Below are positions 49,601 to 62,570 of a stretch of DNA of 64,000 nt, in pieces. Each line of letters opens with the position of its first letter. Positions within the stretch are counted from its first letter, which is position 1. This stretch comes from Cervus elaphus (lineage: Eukaryota > Chordata > Mammalia > Artiodactyla > Cervidae), in assembly GCF_910594005.1 (NCBI RefSeq), contig NC_057845.1:2294001-2358000 (forward strand), written 5' to 3'. Position numbers and translations under genes: made by a program. The notes beneath the pieces are model-generated. The model did not search any database. It was not told where the DNA came from and saw nothing but the letters and a program-made list of their open reading frames with translations.

Positions 49601-51761
49601 AGTCACTGCAGGGATATCCGGCCTTATTTCAAGTCATGGCTTCGCGGTGGCCATTCCACTTGAGGCCGCAAACTCAGGGTCCCTCTCACATACCTAGAGC
49701 TGAGAGAAGCCTCCTCTTGAGGTGCTTGTGGTAAGGTGGTATTCCTCTGGAGTCGAAGCCAGGGACTAACCTCTCATCTCGAGTTGATTTTGGGTCCACG
49801 GAGCTCTTTCGTGTTGCTACACTGACATCATTATCACTCTAGCCTTGAAACAGTGTTCTTGGGGTTTCTCTGGAGTGCCATCAAGGAAATCACGGCTCCT
49901 TTCATGTGTGATGTGCAACACGGAATTGCTCTGCACGCAGAGGAGGGGAATCGGGCCTCATGTCACGGCGAGGGGGAAGTCTCATGGTTTTTCTCGAGTT
50001 GCGGTGGGAACCTGGGGTATATTCTCGAGTTACGACGGGTATGGCCCTTCCACACGTGTTTGTTCAGAGACATCAGGACTCCTGCCTAGTTACAAGGGAC
50101 AAGTCGGGATTCTCCTCGAGGCTTGGCAGGGCAATTGGGACGCCTCTCCAGCTGAGGCGGGAGACCAAGGGTCCCTTTCCACGTGCCACGGGAATCCTGG
50201 GACTCCTATCAAGTTTCACGAGGAGTCAGGCATCGTCTCCTTTGGAGGCACTGATCTCCGCGTACCTCTGGAATTTCCAAAGGATGTGAGGCCTCCGGTC
50301 GCGATGATGAGGGGAACTAGGTCTTTCTCTGTGGTTTGCACAGGGGATTCAGACATCCTTTCGTCTTGGGAGATGCAAGACGAGCCTGCATTCAAGTCAC
50401 TGCAGGGATATCCGGCCTTATTTCGAGTCAGGGCATCGCGGTGTCCATTCCACTTGAGGCCGCAAACTCAGGGTCCCTCTCACATACCTAGAGGTGAGAG
50501 AAGCCTCCTCTTCAGGTGCTTGTGGTAAGGTGGTATTCCTCTGGAGTCGAAGCCAGGGACTAACCTCTCATCTCAAGTTGATTCTTGGTCCACGGAGCTC
50601 TTTGTGTTGCTACAGTGACCTCAGGATCCCTCTAGCCTTGAAACAGTGTTCTTGGGGTTTCTCTGGAGTGCCATCAAGGAAATCAAGGCTCCTTTCATGT
50701 CTGATGTGCAACACGGAATTGCTCTGCACGCAGTGCAGGGGAATCATGCCTCATCTCGCGGCGAGGGGGAAGTCTCATGGTGTTTCTCGAGTTGCGGCGG
50801 GAACCTGCGGTATCCTCTCGAGTTACGACGGGGATGGCCCTTCCACACACGTGTTTGTTCAGCGACGTCAGGACTCCTGCCTAGTTGCGAGGGACAACTC
50901 GGGATTCTCCTCGAGGCTTGGCAGGGAAATTGGGACGCCTCTCCAGCTGAGGCGGGAGACCGAGTGTCCCTTTCCACGTGCCACAGGATTCCTGGTAATC
51001 CTATCAAGTTTCACAAGGAGTCAGGCATCGTCTGCTTTGGAGGCACTGATCTCCGCGTCCCTCTGGAGTTTTCAAAAGATGTCAGGCCTCCGGTCGCGAT
51101 GATGTGGGGAACTAGGTCTTTCTCTGTGGGCTCCACAGGGGATTCAGACATCCTTTCGTCCTGGGAGTTGCAGGACGAGCCTGCATTCAAGTCACTGCAG
51201 GGATATCTCGCCTTATTTCGAGTCAGGGCATCGCGGTGTTCATTCCACTTGAGGCCGCAAACTCAGGGTCCCTCTCAAATACCTAGAGCTGAGAGAAGCC
51301 TCCTCATGAGGTGCTTGTGGTAAGGTGGTATTTCACTGGAGTCGAAGCCAGGGACTAACCTCTCATTTCGAGTTGAATTTTGGGCCACGGAGCTCTTTCG
51401 TGTTGCTAGAGTGACCTCAGGATCTCTCTATCCTTGAAACAGTGTTCTTGGGGTTTCTCTGGAGTGCCATCAAGGAAATCAAGGCTCCTTTCCTGTGTGA
51501 TGTGCAACACGGAATTGCTCTGCACGCAGTGCAGGGGAATCGGGCCTCATCTCGCGGCGAGGGGGAAGTCTCATGGTTTTTCTCAAGTTGCGGTGGGAAC
51601 CTGGGGTATATTCTCGAGTTACGACGGGGATGGCCCTGCCACACACGTGTTTGTTCAGCGACGTCAGGACTCGTGCCTAGTTGCGAGGGACAACTCGGGA
51701 TTCTCCTCGAGGCTTGGCAGGGCAATTGGGACGCCTCTCCAGCTGAGGCGGGAGACGAAGT
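46197..51761. repeat. 7-monomer higher-order repeat (5,565 bp), copy 1
   Basis: From 46197 the sequence is repeated 5,565 bp further right. I found no difference until 51973 (GACGAG) against 57538 (GACTAG), a shared run of about 5,776 bp. In monomer phase the unit is 46673 (H2, B), 47467 (H2), 48263 (H1), 49058 (H1d, D), 49853 (H2, B), 50646 (H1d) and 51442 (H3). Diagnostic singletons present in both copies include AAAAGAGTTCTTGG, GGCTGCTTTCC, CTTCTCTGAAGTTCC, CACATTGGATTC, TACCTCGGAGTTTTCGAAGG, GAGGTGAGAGAAGC, CTCTTCAGGTGC and CCTCATGAGGTGC. I compared these and many rows by eye, not every base. Confidence 0.9.
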
Positions 51762-54700
51762 GTCCCTTTCCACGTGCCACAGGAATCCTGGGACTCCTAT
51801 CAAGTTTCACGAGGAGTCAGGCATCGTCTCCTTTGGAGGCACTGATCTCCGGGTACCTCTGGACTTTTCAAAGGATGTGAGGTCTCCGGTCGCGATGAGG
51901 TGGGGAACTAGGTCTTTCTCTGTGGCCTCCACAGGGGATTCAGACATCCTTTTGTCTTGGGAGATGCAAGACGAGCCTGCATTCATGTCACTGCAGGAAT
52001 ATCCGGCCTTATTTTGAGTGAGGGCATCGCGGTGTCCATTCCACTTGAGGCCGCAAACTCAGGGTCCCTCTCACATACCTAGAGCTGAGAGAAGCCTCCT
52101 CTTGAGGTGCTTGTGGTAAGGTGGTATTCCTCTGGAGTCGAAGACAAGGACTAACCTCTCATCTCGAGTTGATTTTGGGTCCACGGAGCTCTTTCGTGTT
52201 GCTTCAGTGACATCATTATCACTCTAGCCTTGAAAAAGAGTTCTTGGGGTTTCTCTGGAGTGCCATCAAGGAAATCACGGCTCGTTTCATGTGTGATGTG
52301 CAACACGGAATTGCTCTGCACGCAGTGCAGGGGAATCGGGCCTCATGTCACGGCGAGGGGGAATTCTCATGGTTTTTCTCGAGTTGCGGTGGGAACCTGG
52401 GGTATATTCTCGAGTTACGACGGGTATGGCCCTTCCACACGTGTTTTTTCAGAGACATCAGGACTCCTGCCTAGTTGCAAGGGACAAGTCGGGATTCTCC
52501 TCGAGGCTTGGCAGGGCAATTGGGACGCCTCTCCAGCTGAGGCGGGAGACCAAGGGTCCCTTTCCACGTGCCACGGGAATCCTGGGACTCCTATCAAGTT
52601 TCACGAGGAGTCAGGCATCGTCTCCTTTGGAGGCACTGATCTCCGCGTACCTCTGGAGTTTCCAAAAGATGTGAGGCCTCCGGTCGCGATGATGAGGGGA
52701 ACTAGGTCTTTCTCTGTGGTTTGCACAGGGGATTCAGACATCCTTTCGTCTTGGGAGATGAAAGACGAGCCTGCATTCCAGTCACTGCAGGGATATCCGG
52801 CCTTATTTCGAGTCAGGGCATCGCGGTGTCCATTCCACTTGAGGCCGCAAACTCAGGGTCCCTCTCACATACCTAGAGCTGAGAGAAGCCTCCTCTTGAG
52901 GTGCTTGTGGTAAGGTGGTATTCCTCTGGAGTGGAAGACAGGGACTAACCTCTCATCTCGAGTTGATTTTGGGTCCACGGAGCTCTTTCGTGTTGCTACA
53001 CTGACATCATTATCACTCTAGCCTTGAAACAGTGTTCTTGGGGTTTCTCTGGAGTGCCATCAAGGAAATCAAGGCTGCTTTCCTGTGTGATGTGCAACAC
53101 GGAATTGCTCTGCACGCAGTGCAGGGGAATCGGTCCTCATCTGGCGCCGAGGGGGAGGTCTCATGGTTTTTCTCGAGTTGCGGAGGGAACCTGGGGTATA
53201 TTCTCGAGTTACGACGGGGATGGCCCTGCCACACACGTGTTTGTTCAGCGACGTCAGGACCCCTGCCTAGTTACGAGGGACAACTTGGGATTCTCCTCGA
53301 GGCTTGGCAGGGCAATTGGGACGCCTCTCCAGCTGAGGCGGGAGACCAAGGGTCCCTTTCCACGTGCTACAGCAACCCTGGGACTCCTATCAAGTTTCAC
53401 GAGGAGTCAGGCATCGTCTCCTTTGGAGGCACTGATCTCCGCATACCTCTGGAGTTTTCAAAGGATGTGAGGCCTCCAGTCGCTATGATTTGGGGAACTT
53501 GGTCTTTCTCTGTGGTCTCCACAGGGGATTCAGACATCCTTTCGTCTTGGGAGATGCAAGACGAGCCTGCATTCAAGTCACTGCAGGGATATCTGGCCTT
53601 ATTTCGAGTAAGGGCATCGCGGTGTCCATTCCACTTGAGGCCGCAAACTCAGGGTCGCTCTCTCATACCTAGAGCTGAGAGAAGCCTCCTCTTGAGGTGC
53701 TTGTGGTAAGGTGGTATTCCACTGGAGTCGAAGCCAGGGACTAACCTCTCATCTCGAGTTGATTTTTGGTCCACGGAGCTCTTTCATGTTGTTCCAGTGA
53801 CCTCAGGATCCCTCTAGCCTTGAAACAGTGTTCTTGGGGCTTCTCTGAAGTTCCATCAAGGAAATCAAGGCTCCTTACCTGTGTGATGTGCAACACGGAC
53901 TTGCTCTGCACGCAGTGCAGGAGAACCGGGCCTCATCTTGCGGCGAGGGGGAAGTCTCATGGTTTTTCTCGAGTTGCGGCGGGAACCTGGGGTATATTCT
54001 CGAGTTACGACGGGGATGGCCCATCCACACACGTGTTTGTTCAGCGACGTCAAGACTCCTGTCTAGTTGCGAAGGACAACTCGGGATTCTCCTCGAGGCT
54101 TGGCAGGGCAATTGGGACGCCTCCCCAGCTGAGGCGGGAGACCAAGGGTCCCTTTCCACGTGCCACAGGAATCCTGGGACTCCTATCAAGTTTCACAAGG
54201 AGTCAGGCATCGTCTCCTTTGGAGGCACTGATCTCCGCGTACCTCTGGAGTTTCCAAAGGATGTGAGGCCTCCTGTCGCGATGATGAGGGGAACTAGGTC
54301 TTTCTCTGTGGTTTGCACATTGGATTCAGACATCCTTTCGTCTTGGGAGATGCAAGACGAGCCTGCATTCAAGTCACTGCAGGGATATCCGGCCTTATTT
54401 CGAGTCAGGGCATCGCGGTGTCCATTCCACTTGAGGCCGCAAACTCAGGGTCCCTCTCACATACCTAGAGCTGAGAGAAGCCTCCTCTTGAGGTGCTTGT
54501 GGTAAGGTGGTATTCCTCTGGAGTCGAAGCCAGGGACTAACCTCTCATCTCAAGTTGATTCTTGGTCCACGGAGCTCTTTGTGTTGCTACAGTGACCTCA
54601 GGATCCCTCTAGCCTTGAAACAGTGTTCTTGGGGTTTCTCTGGAGTGCCATCAAGGAAATCAAGGCTCCTTTCATGTGTGATGTGCAACACGGAATTGCT

Positions 54701-57537
54701 CTGCACGCAGTGCAGGGGAATCGGGCCTCATCTCGCGCCGAGGGGTAAGTCTCATGGTGTTTCTCGAGTTGCGGCGGGACCCTGGGTTATCCTCTTGAGT
54801 TACGACGTGGATGGCCCTTCCACACACGTGTTTGTTTAGCGACGTCAGGACTCCTGCCTAGTTGCGAGGAACAACTCAGAATTCTCCTCGAGGCTTGGCA
54901 GGACAATTGGGACGCCTCTCCAGCTGAGGCGGGAGACCAAGGGTCCCTTTCCAAGTGCCACAGGAATCCTGGGACTCCTATCAAGTTTCACGAGGAGTCA
55001 GGCATCGTCTCCTTTGGAGGCACTGATCTCCGCGTACCTCGGAGTTTTCGAAGGATGTGAGGCCTCCGGTCGCGATGAGGTGGGGAACTAGGTCTTTCTC
55101 TGTGGTCTCCACAGGGGATTCAGACATCCTTTCGTCTTGGGAGATGCAAGACTAGCCTGCATTCGAGTCACTGCAGGGATATCCGGCCTTATTTCAAGTC
55201 ATGGCTTCGCGGTGGCCATTCCACTTGAGGCCGCAAACTCAGGGTCCCTCTCACATACCTAGAGCTGAGAGAAGCCTCCTCTTGAGGTGCTTGTGGTAAG
55301 GTGGTATTCCTCTGGAGTCGAAGCCAGGGACTAACCTCTCATCTCGAGTTGATTTTGGGTCCACGGAGCTCTTTCGTGTTGCTACACTGACATCATTATC
55401 ACTCTAGCCTTGAAACAGTGTTCTTGGGGTTTCTCTGGAGTGCCATCAAGGAAATCACGGCTCCTTTCATGTGTGATGTGCAACACGGAATTGCTCTGCA
55501 CGCAGAGGAGGGGAATCGGGCCTCATGTCACGGCGAGGGGGAAGTCTCATGGTTTTTCTCGAGTTGCGGTGGGAACCTGGGGTATATTCTCGAGTTACGA
55601 CGGGTATGGCCCTTCCACACGTGTTTGTTCAGAGACATCAGGACTCCTGCCTAGTTACAAGGGACAAGTCGGGATTCTCCTCGAGGCTTGGCAGGGCAAT
55701 TGGGACGCCTCTCCAGCTGAGGCGGGAGACCAAGGGTCCCTTTCCACGTGCCACGGGAATCCTGGGACTCCTATCAAGTTTCACGAGGAGTCAGGCATCG
55801 TCTCCTTTGGAGGCACTGATCTCCGCGTACCTCTGGAATTTCCAAAGGATGTGAGGCCTCCGGTCGCGATGATGAGGGGAACTAGGTCTTTCTCTGTGGT
55901 TTGCACAGGGGATTCAGACATCCTTTCGTCTTGGGAGATGCAAGACGAGCCTGCATTCAAGTCACTGCAGGGATATCCGGCCTTATTTCGAGTCAGGGCA
56001 TCGCGGTGTCCATTCCACTTGAGGCCGCAAACTCAGGGTCCCTCTCACATACCTAGAGGTGAGAGAAGCCTCCTCTTCAGGTGCTTGTGGTAAGGTGGTA
56101 TTCCTCTGGAGTCGAAGCCAGGGACTAACCTCTCATCTCAAGTTGATTCTTGGTCCACGGAGCTCTTTGTGTTGCTACAGTGACCTCAGGATCCCTCTAG
56201 CCTTGAAACAGTGTTCTTGGGGTTTCTCTGGAGTGCCATCAAGGAAATCAAGGCTCCTTTCATGTCTGATGTGCAACACGGAATTGCTCTGCACGCAGTG
56301 CAGGGGAATCATGCCTCATCTCGCGGCGAGGGGGAAGTCTCATGGTGTTTCTCGAGTTGCGGCGGGAACCTGCGGTATCCTCTCGAGTTACGACGGGGAT
56401 GGCCCTTCCACACACGTGTTTGTTCAGCGACGTCAGGACTCCTGCCTAGTTGCGAGGGACAACTCGGGATTCTCCTCGAGGCTTGGCAGGGAAATTGGGA
56501 CGCCTCTCCAGCTGAGGCGGGAGACCGAGTGTCCCTTTCCACGTGCCACAGGATTCCTGGTAATCCTATCAAGTTTCACAAGGAGTCAGGCATCGTCTGC
56601 TTTGGAGGCACTGATCTCCGCGTCCCTCTGGAGTTTTCAAAAGATGTCAGGCCTCCGGTCGCGATGATGTGGGGAACTAGGTCTTTCTCTGTGGGCTCCA
56701 CAGGGGATTCAGACATCCTTTCGTCCTGGGAGTTGCAGGACGAGCCTGCATTCAAGTCACTGCAGGGATATCTCGCCTTATTTCGAGTCAGGGCATCGCG
56801 GTGTTCATTCCACTTGAGGCCGCAAACTCAGGGTCCCTCTCAAATACCTAGAGCTGAGAGAAGCCTCCTCATGAGGTGCTTGTGGTAAGGTGGTATTTCA
56901 CTGGAGTCGAAGCCAGGGACTAACCTCTCATTTCGAGTTGAATTTTGGGCCACGGAGCTCTTTCGTGTTGCTAGAGTGACCTCAGGATCTCTCTATCCTT
57001 GAAACAGTGTTCTTGGGGTTTCTCTGGAGTGCCATCAAGGAAATCAAGGCTCCTTTCCTGTGTGATGTGCAACACGGAATTGCTCTGCACGCAGTGCAGG
57101 GGAATCGGGCCTCATCTCGCGGCGAGGGGGAAGTCTCATGGTTTTTCTCAAGTTGCGGTGGGAACCTGGGGTATATTCTCGAGTTACGACGGGGATGGCC
57201 CTGCCACACACGTGTTTGTTCAGCGACGTCAGGACTCGTGCCTAGTTGCGAGGGACAACTCGGGATTCTCCTCGAGGCTTGGCAGGGCAATTGGGACGCC
57301 TCTCCAGCTGAGGCGGGAGACGAAGTGTCCCTTTCCACGTGCCACAGGAATCCTGGGACTCCTATCAAGTTTCACGAGGAGTCAGGCATCGTCTCCTTTG
57401 GAGGCACTGATCTCCGGGTACCTCTGGACTTTTCAAAGGATGTGAGGTCTCCGGTCGCGATGAGGTGGGGAACTAGGTCTTTCTCTGTGGCCTCCACAGG
57501 GGATTCAGACATCCTTTTGTCTTGGGAGATGCAAGAC
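51762..57537. repeat. 7-monomer higher-order repeat, copy 2 plus overlap
   Basis: Tandem partner of copy 1 at an offset of 5,565 bp. The full second unit runs to 57326; a further 211 bp still match the start of the unit, so the duplicated run is slightly longer than one period. Monomers: 52238, 53032, 53828, 54623, 55418, 56211 and 57007. The last three (H2-H1d-H3) are the same types as the 3-monomer unit that follows. After 57538 the sequence changes to that unit (GAAGCCAGGGAC at 57706 where copy 1 has GAAGACAAGGAC at 52141). Confidence 0.9.
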
Positions 57538-57802
57538 TAGCCTGCATTCATGTCACTGCAGGAATATCCGGCCTTATTTTGAGTGAGGGCATCGCGGTGT
57601 CCATTCCACTTGAGGCCGCAAACTCAGGGTCCCTCTCACATACCTAGAGCTGAGAGAAGCCTCCTCTTGAGGTGCTTGTGGTAAGGTGGTATTCCTCTGG
57701 AGTCGAAGCCAGGGACTAACCTCTCATCTCGAGTTGATTTTGGGTCCACGGAGCTCTTTCGTGTTGCTTCAGTGACATCATTATCACTCTAGCCTTGAAA
57801 CA

Positions 57803-60186
57803 GTGTTCTTGGGGTTTCTCTGGAGTGCCATCAAGGAAATCAAGGCTCCTTTCATGTGTGATGTGCAACACGGAATTGCTCTGCACGCAGTGCAGGGGAA
57901 TCGGGCCTCATGTCACGGCGAGTGGGAAGTCTCATGGTTTTTCTCGAGTTGCGGTGGGAACCTGGGGTATATTCTCGAGTTACGACGGGTATGGCCCTTC
58001 CACACGTGTTTGTTCAGAGACATCAGGACTCCTGCCTAGTTGCAACGGACAAGTCGGGATTCTCCTCGAGGCTTGGCAGGGCAATTGGGACGCCTCTCCA
58101 GCTGAGGCGGGAGACCAAGGGTCCCTTTCCACGTGCCACGGGAATCCTGGGACTCCTATCAAGTTTCACGAGGAGTCAGGCATCGTCTCCTTTGGAGGCA
58201 CTGATCTCCGCGTACCTCTGGAGTTTCCAAAGGATGTGAGGCCTCCGGTCGCGATGATGAGGGGAACTAGGTCTTTCTCTGTGGTTTGCACAGGGGATTC
58301 AGACATCCTTTCTTCTTGGGAGATGCAAGACGAGCCTGCATTCAAGTCACTGCAGGGATATCCGGCCTTATTTCGAGTCAGGGCATCGCGGTGTCCATTC
58401 CACTTGAGGCCGCAAACTCAGGGTCCCTCTCACATACCTAGAGCTGAGAGAAGCCTCCTCTTGAGGTGCTTGTGGTAAGGTGGTATTCCTCTGGAGTCGA
58501 AGCCAGGGACTAACCTCTCATCTCAAGTTGATTCTTGGTCCACGGAGCTCTTTGTGTTGCTACAGTGACCTCAGGATCCCTCTAGCCTTGAAACAGTGTT
58601 CTTGGGTTTCTCTGGAGTGCCATCAAGGAAATCAAGGCTCCTTTCATGTCTGATGTGCAACATGGAATTGCTCTGCACGCAGTGCAGGGGAATCATGCCT
58701 CATCTCGCGGCGAGGGGGAAGTCTCATGGTGTTTCTCGAGTTGCGCCGGGAACCTGCGGTATCCTCTCGAGTTACGACGGGGATGGCCCTTCCACACACG
58801 TGTTTGTTCAGCGACGTCAGGACTCCTGCCTAGTTGCGAGGGACAACTCGGGATTCTCCTCGAGGCTTGGCAGGGAAATTGGGACGCCTCTCCAGCTGAG
58901 GCGGGAGACCGAGTGTCCCTTTCCACGTGCCACAGGATTCCTGGTAATCCTATCAAGTTTCACAAGGAGTCAGGCATCGTCTGCTTTGGAGGCACTGATC
59001 TCCGCGTCCCTCTGGAGTTTTCAAAAGATGTCAGGCCTCCGGTCGCGATGATGTGGGGAACTAGGTCTTTCTCTGTGGGCTCCACAGGGGATTCAGACAT
59101 CCTTTCGTCCTGGGAGTTGCAGGACGAGCCTGCATTCAAGTCACTGCAGGGATATCTCGCCTTATTTCGAGTCAGGGCATCGCGGTGTTCATTCCACTTG
59201 AGGCCGCAAACTCAGGGTCCCTCTCAAATACCTAGAGCTGAGAGAAGCCTCCTCATGAGGTGCTTGTGGTAAGGTGGTATTTCTCTGGATTCGAAGCCAG
59301 GGACTAACCTCTCATTTCGAGTTGAATTTTGGGCCACGGAGCTCTTTCGTGTTGCTAGAGTGACCTCAGGATCTCTCTATCCTTGAAACAGTGTTCTTGG
59401 GGTTTCTCTGGAGTGCCATCAAGGAAATCAAGGCTCCTTTCCTGTGTGATGTGCAACACGGTATTGCTCTGCACGCAGTGCAGGGGAATCGGGCCTCATC
59501 TCGCGGCGAGGGGGAAGTCTCATGGTTTTTCTCAAGTTGCGGTGGGAACCTGGGGTATATTCTCGAGTTACGACGGGGATGGCCCTGCCACACACGTGTT
59601 TGTTCAGCGACGTCAGGACTCGTGCCTAGTTGCGAGGGACAACTCGGGATTCTCCTCGAGGCTTGGCAGGGCAATTGGGACGCCTCTCCAGCTGAGGCGG
59701 GAGACGAAGTGTCCCTTTCCACGTGCCACAGGAATCCTGGGACTCCTATCAAGTTTCACGAGGAGTCAGGCATCGTCTCCTTTGGAGGCACTGATCTCCG
59801 GGTACCTCTGGACTTTTCAAAGGATGTGAGGTCTCCGGTCGCGATGAGGTGGGGAACTAGGTCTTTCTCTGTGGCCTCCACAGGGGATTCAGACATCCTT
59901 TTGTCTTGGGAGATGCAAGACGAGCCTGCATTCATGTCACTGCAGGAATATCCGGGCTTATTTTGAGTGAGGGCATCGCGGTGTCCATTCCACTTGAGGC
60001 CGCAAACTCAGGGTCCCTCTCACATACCTAGAGCTGAGAGAAGCCTCCTCTTGAGGTGCTTGTGGTAAGGTGGTATTCCTCTGGAGTCGAAGCCAGGGAC
60101 TAACCTCTCATCTCGAGTTGATTTTGGGTCCACGGAGCTCTTTCGTGTTGCTTCAGTGACATCATTATCACTCTAGCCTTGAAACA
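57803..60186. repeat. 3-monomer higher-order repeat (2,384 bp), copy 1
   Basis: Monomers: 57803 (H2, B with GGCGAGTGGGAAG), 58596 (H1d; first half has CATGTCTGATG, GAATCATGCC and GTATCCTCTCGAG, second half E type) and 59391 (H3, with CACGGTATTGCTC). Homology to the next unit at a 2,384-bp offset is nearly complete. Differences I saw are GCGCCGGGAACCTGCGG (58743) against GCGGCGGGAACCTGGGG, and TCCGGGCTTA (59953) against TCCGGCCTTA two units on. The middle monomer has lost one G (TTCTTGGGTTTC). Confidence 0.87.
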
Positions 60187-62570
60187 GTGTTCTTGGGGTT
60201 TCTCTGGAGTGCCATCAAGGAAATCAAGGCTCCTTTCATGTGTGATGTGCAACACGGAATTGCTCTGCACGCAGTGCAGGGGAATCGGGCCTCATGTCAC
60301 GGCGAGTGGGAAGTCTCATGGTTTTTCTCGAGTTGCGGTGGGAACCTGGGGTATATTCTCGAGTTACGACGGGTATGGCCCTTCCACACGTGTTTGTTCA
60401 GAGACATCAGGACTCCTGCCTAGTTGCAACGGACAAGTCGGGATTCTCCTCGAGGCTTGGCAGGGCAATTGGGACGCCTCTCCAGCTGAGGCGGGAGACC
60501 AAGGGTCCCTTTCCACGTGCCACGGGAATCCTGGGACTCCTATCAAGTTTCACGAGGAGTCAGGCATCGTCTCCTTTGGAGGCACTGATCTCCGCGTACC
60601 TCTGGAGTTTCCAAAGGATGTGAGGCCTCCGGTCGCGATGATGAGGGGAACTAGGTCTTTCTCTGTGGTTTGCACAGGGGATTCAGACATCCTTTCTTCT
60701 TGGGAGATGCAAGACGAGCCTGCATTCAAGTCACTGCAGGGATATCCGGCCTTATTTCGAGTCAGGGCATCGCGGTGTCCATTCCACTTGAGGCCGCAAA
60801 CTCAGGGTCCCTCTCACATACCTAGAGCTGAGAGAAGCCTCCTCTTGAGGTGCTTGTGGTAAGGTGGTATTCCTCTGGAGTCGAAGCCAGGGACTAACCT
60901 CTCATCTCAAGTTGATTCTTGGTCCACGGAGCTCTTTGTGTTGCTACAGTGACCTCAGGATCCCTCTAGCCTTGAAACAGTGTTCTTGGGTTTCTCTGGA
61001 GTGCCATCAAGGAAATCAAGGCTCCTTTCATGTCTGATGTGCAACATGGAATTGCTCTGCACGCAGTGCAGGGGAATCATGCCTCATCTCGCGGCGAGGG
61101 GGAAGTCTCATGGTGTTTCTCGAGTTGCGGCGGGAACCTGGGGTATCCTCTCGAGTTACGACGGGGATGGCCCTTCCACACACGTGTTTGTTCAGCGACG
61201 TCAGGACTCCTGCCTAGTTGCGAGGGACAACTCGGGATTCTCCTCGAGGCTTGGCAGGGAAATTGGGACGCCTCTCCAGCTGAGGCGGGAGACCGAGTGT
61301 CCCTTTCCACGTGCCACAGGATTCCTGGTAATCCTATCAAGTTTCACAAGGAGTCAGGCATCGTCTGCTTTGGAGGCACTGATCTCCGCGTCCCTCTGGA
61401 GTTTTCAAAAGATGTCAGGCCTCCGGTCGCGATGATGTGGGGAACTAGGTCTTTCTCTGTGGGCTCCACAGGGGATTCAGACATCCTTTCGTCCTGGGAG
61501 TTGCAGGACGAGCCTGCATTCAAGTCACTGCAGGGATATCTCGCCTTATTTCGAGTCAGGGCATCGCGGTGTTCATTCCACTTGAGGCCGCAAACTCAGG
61601 GTCCCTCTCAAATACCTAGAGCTGAGAGAAGCCTCCTCATGAGGTGCTTGTGGTAAGGTGGTATTTCTCTGGATTCGAAGCCAGGGACTAACCTCTCATT
61701 TCGAGTTGAATTTTGGGCCACGGAGCTCTTTCGTGTTGCTAGAGTGACCTCAGGATCTCTCTATCCTTGAAACAGTGTTCTTGGGGTTTCTCTGGAGTGC
61801 CATCAAGGAAATCAAGGCTCCTTTCCTGTGTGATGTGCAACACGGTATTGCTCTGCACGCAGTGCAGGGGAATCGGGCCTCATCTCGCGGCGAGGGGGAA
61901 GTCTCATGGTTTTTCTCAAGTTGCGGTGGGAACCTGGGGTATATTCTCGAGTTACGACGGGGATGGCCCTGCCACACACGTGTTTGTTCAGCGACGTCAG
62001 GACTCGTGCCTAGTTGCGAGGGACAACTCGGGATTCTCCTCGAGGCTTGGCAGGGCAATTGGGACGCCTCTCCAGCTGAGGCGGGAGACGAAGTGTCCCT
62101 TTCCACGTGCCACAGGAATCCTGGGACTCCTATCAAGTTTCACGAGGAGTCAGGCATCGTCTCCTTTGGAGGCACTGATCTCCGGGTACCTCTGGACTTT
62201 TCAAAGGATGTGAGGTCTCCGGTCGCGATGAGGTGGGGAACTAGGTCTTTCTCTGTGGCCTCCACAGGGGATTCAGACATCCTTTTGTCTTGGGAGATGC
62301 AAGACGAGCCTGCATTCATGTCACTGCAGGAATATCCGGCCTTATTTTGAGTGAGGGCATCGCGGTGTCCATTCCACTTGAGGCCGCAAACTCAGGGTCC
62401 CTCTCACATACCTAGAGCTGAGAGAAGCCTCCTCTTGAGGTGCTTGTGGTAAGGTGGTATTCCTCTGGAGTCGAAGCCAGGGACTAACCTCTCATCTCGA
62501 GTTGATTTTGGGTCCACGGAGCTCTTTCGTGTTGCTTCAGTGACATCATTATCACTCTAGCCTTGAAACA
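60187..62570. repeat. 3-monomer higher-order repeat, copy 2
   Basis: Monomers: 60187, 60980 and 61775 (793 + 795 + 796 bp). It shares with copy 1 the G deletion (TTCTTGGGTTTC), CAACATGGAATTG, GCAACGGACAAG and CTTTCTTCTTGGG. It shares with copy 3 CTGGGGTATCCTCTCG. It therefore contains a switch between the two neighbours, described under findings. Confidence 0.87.
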
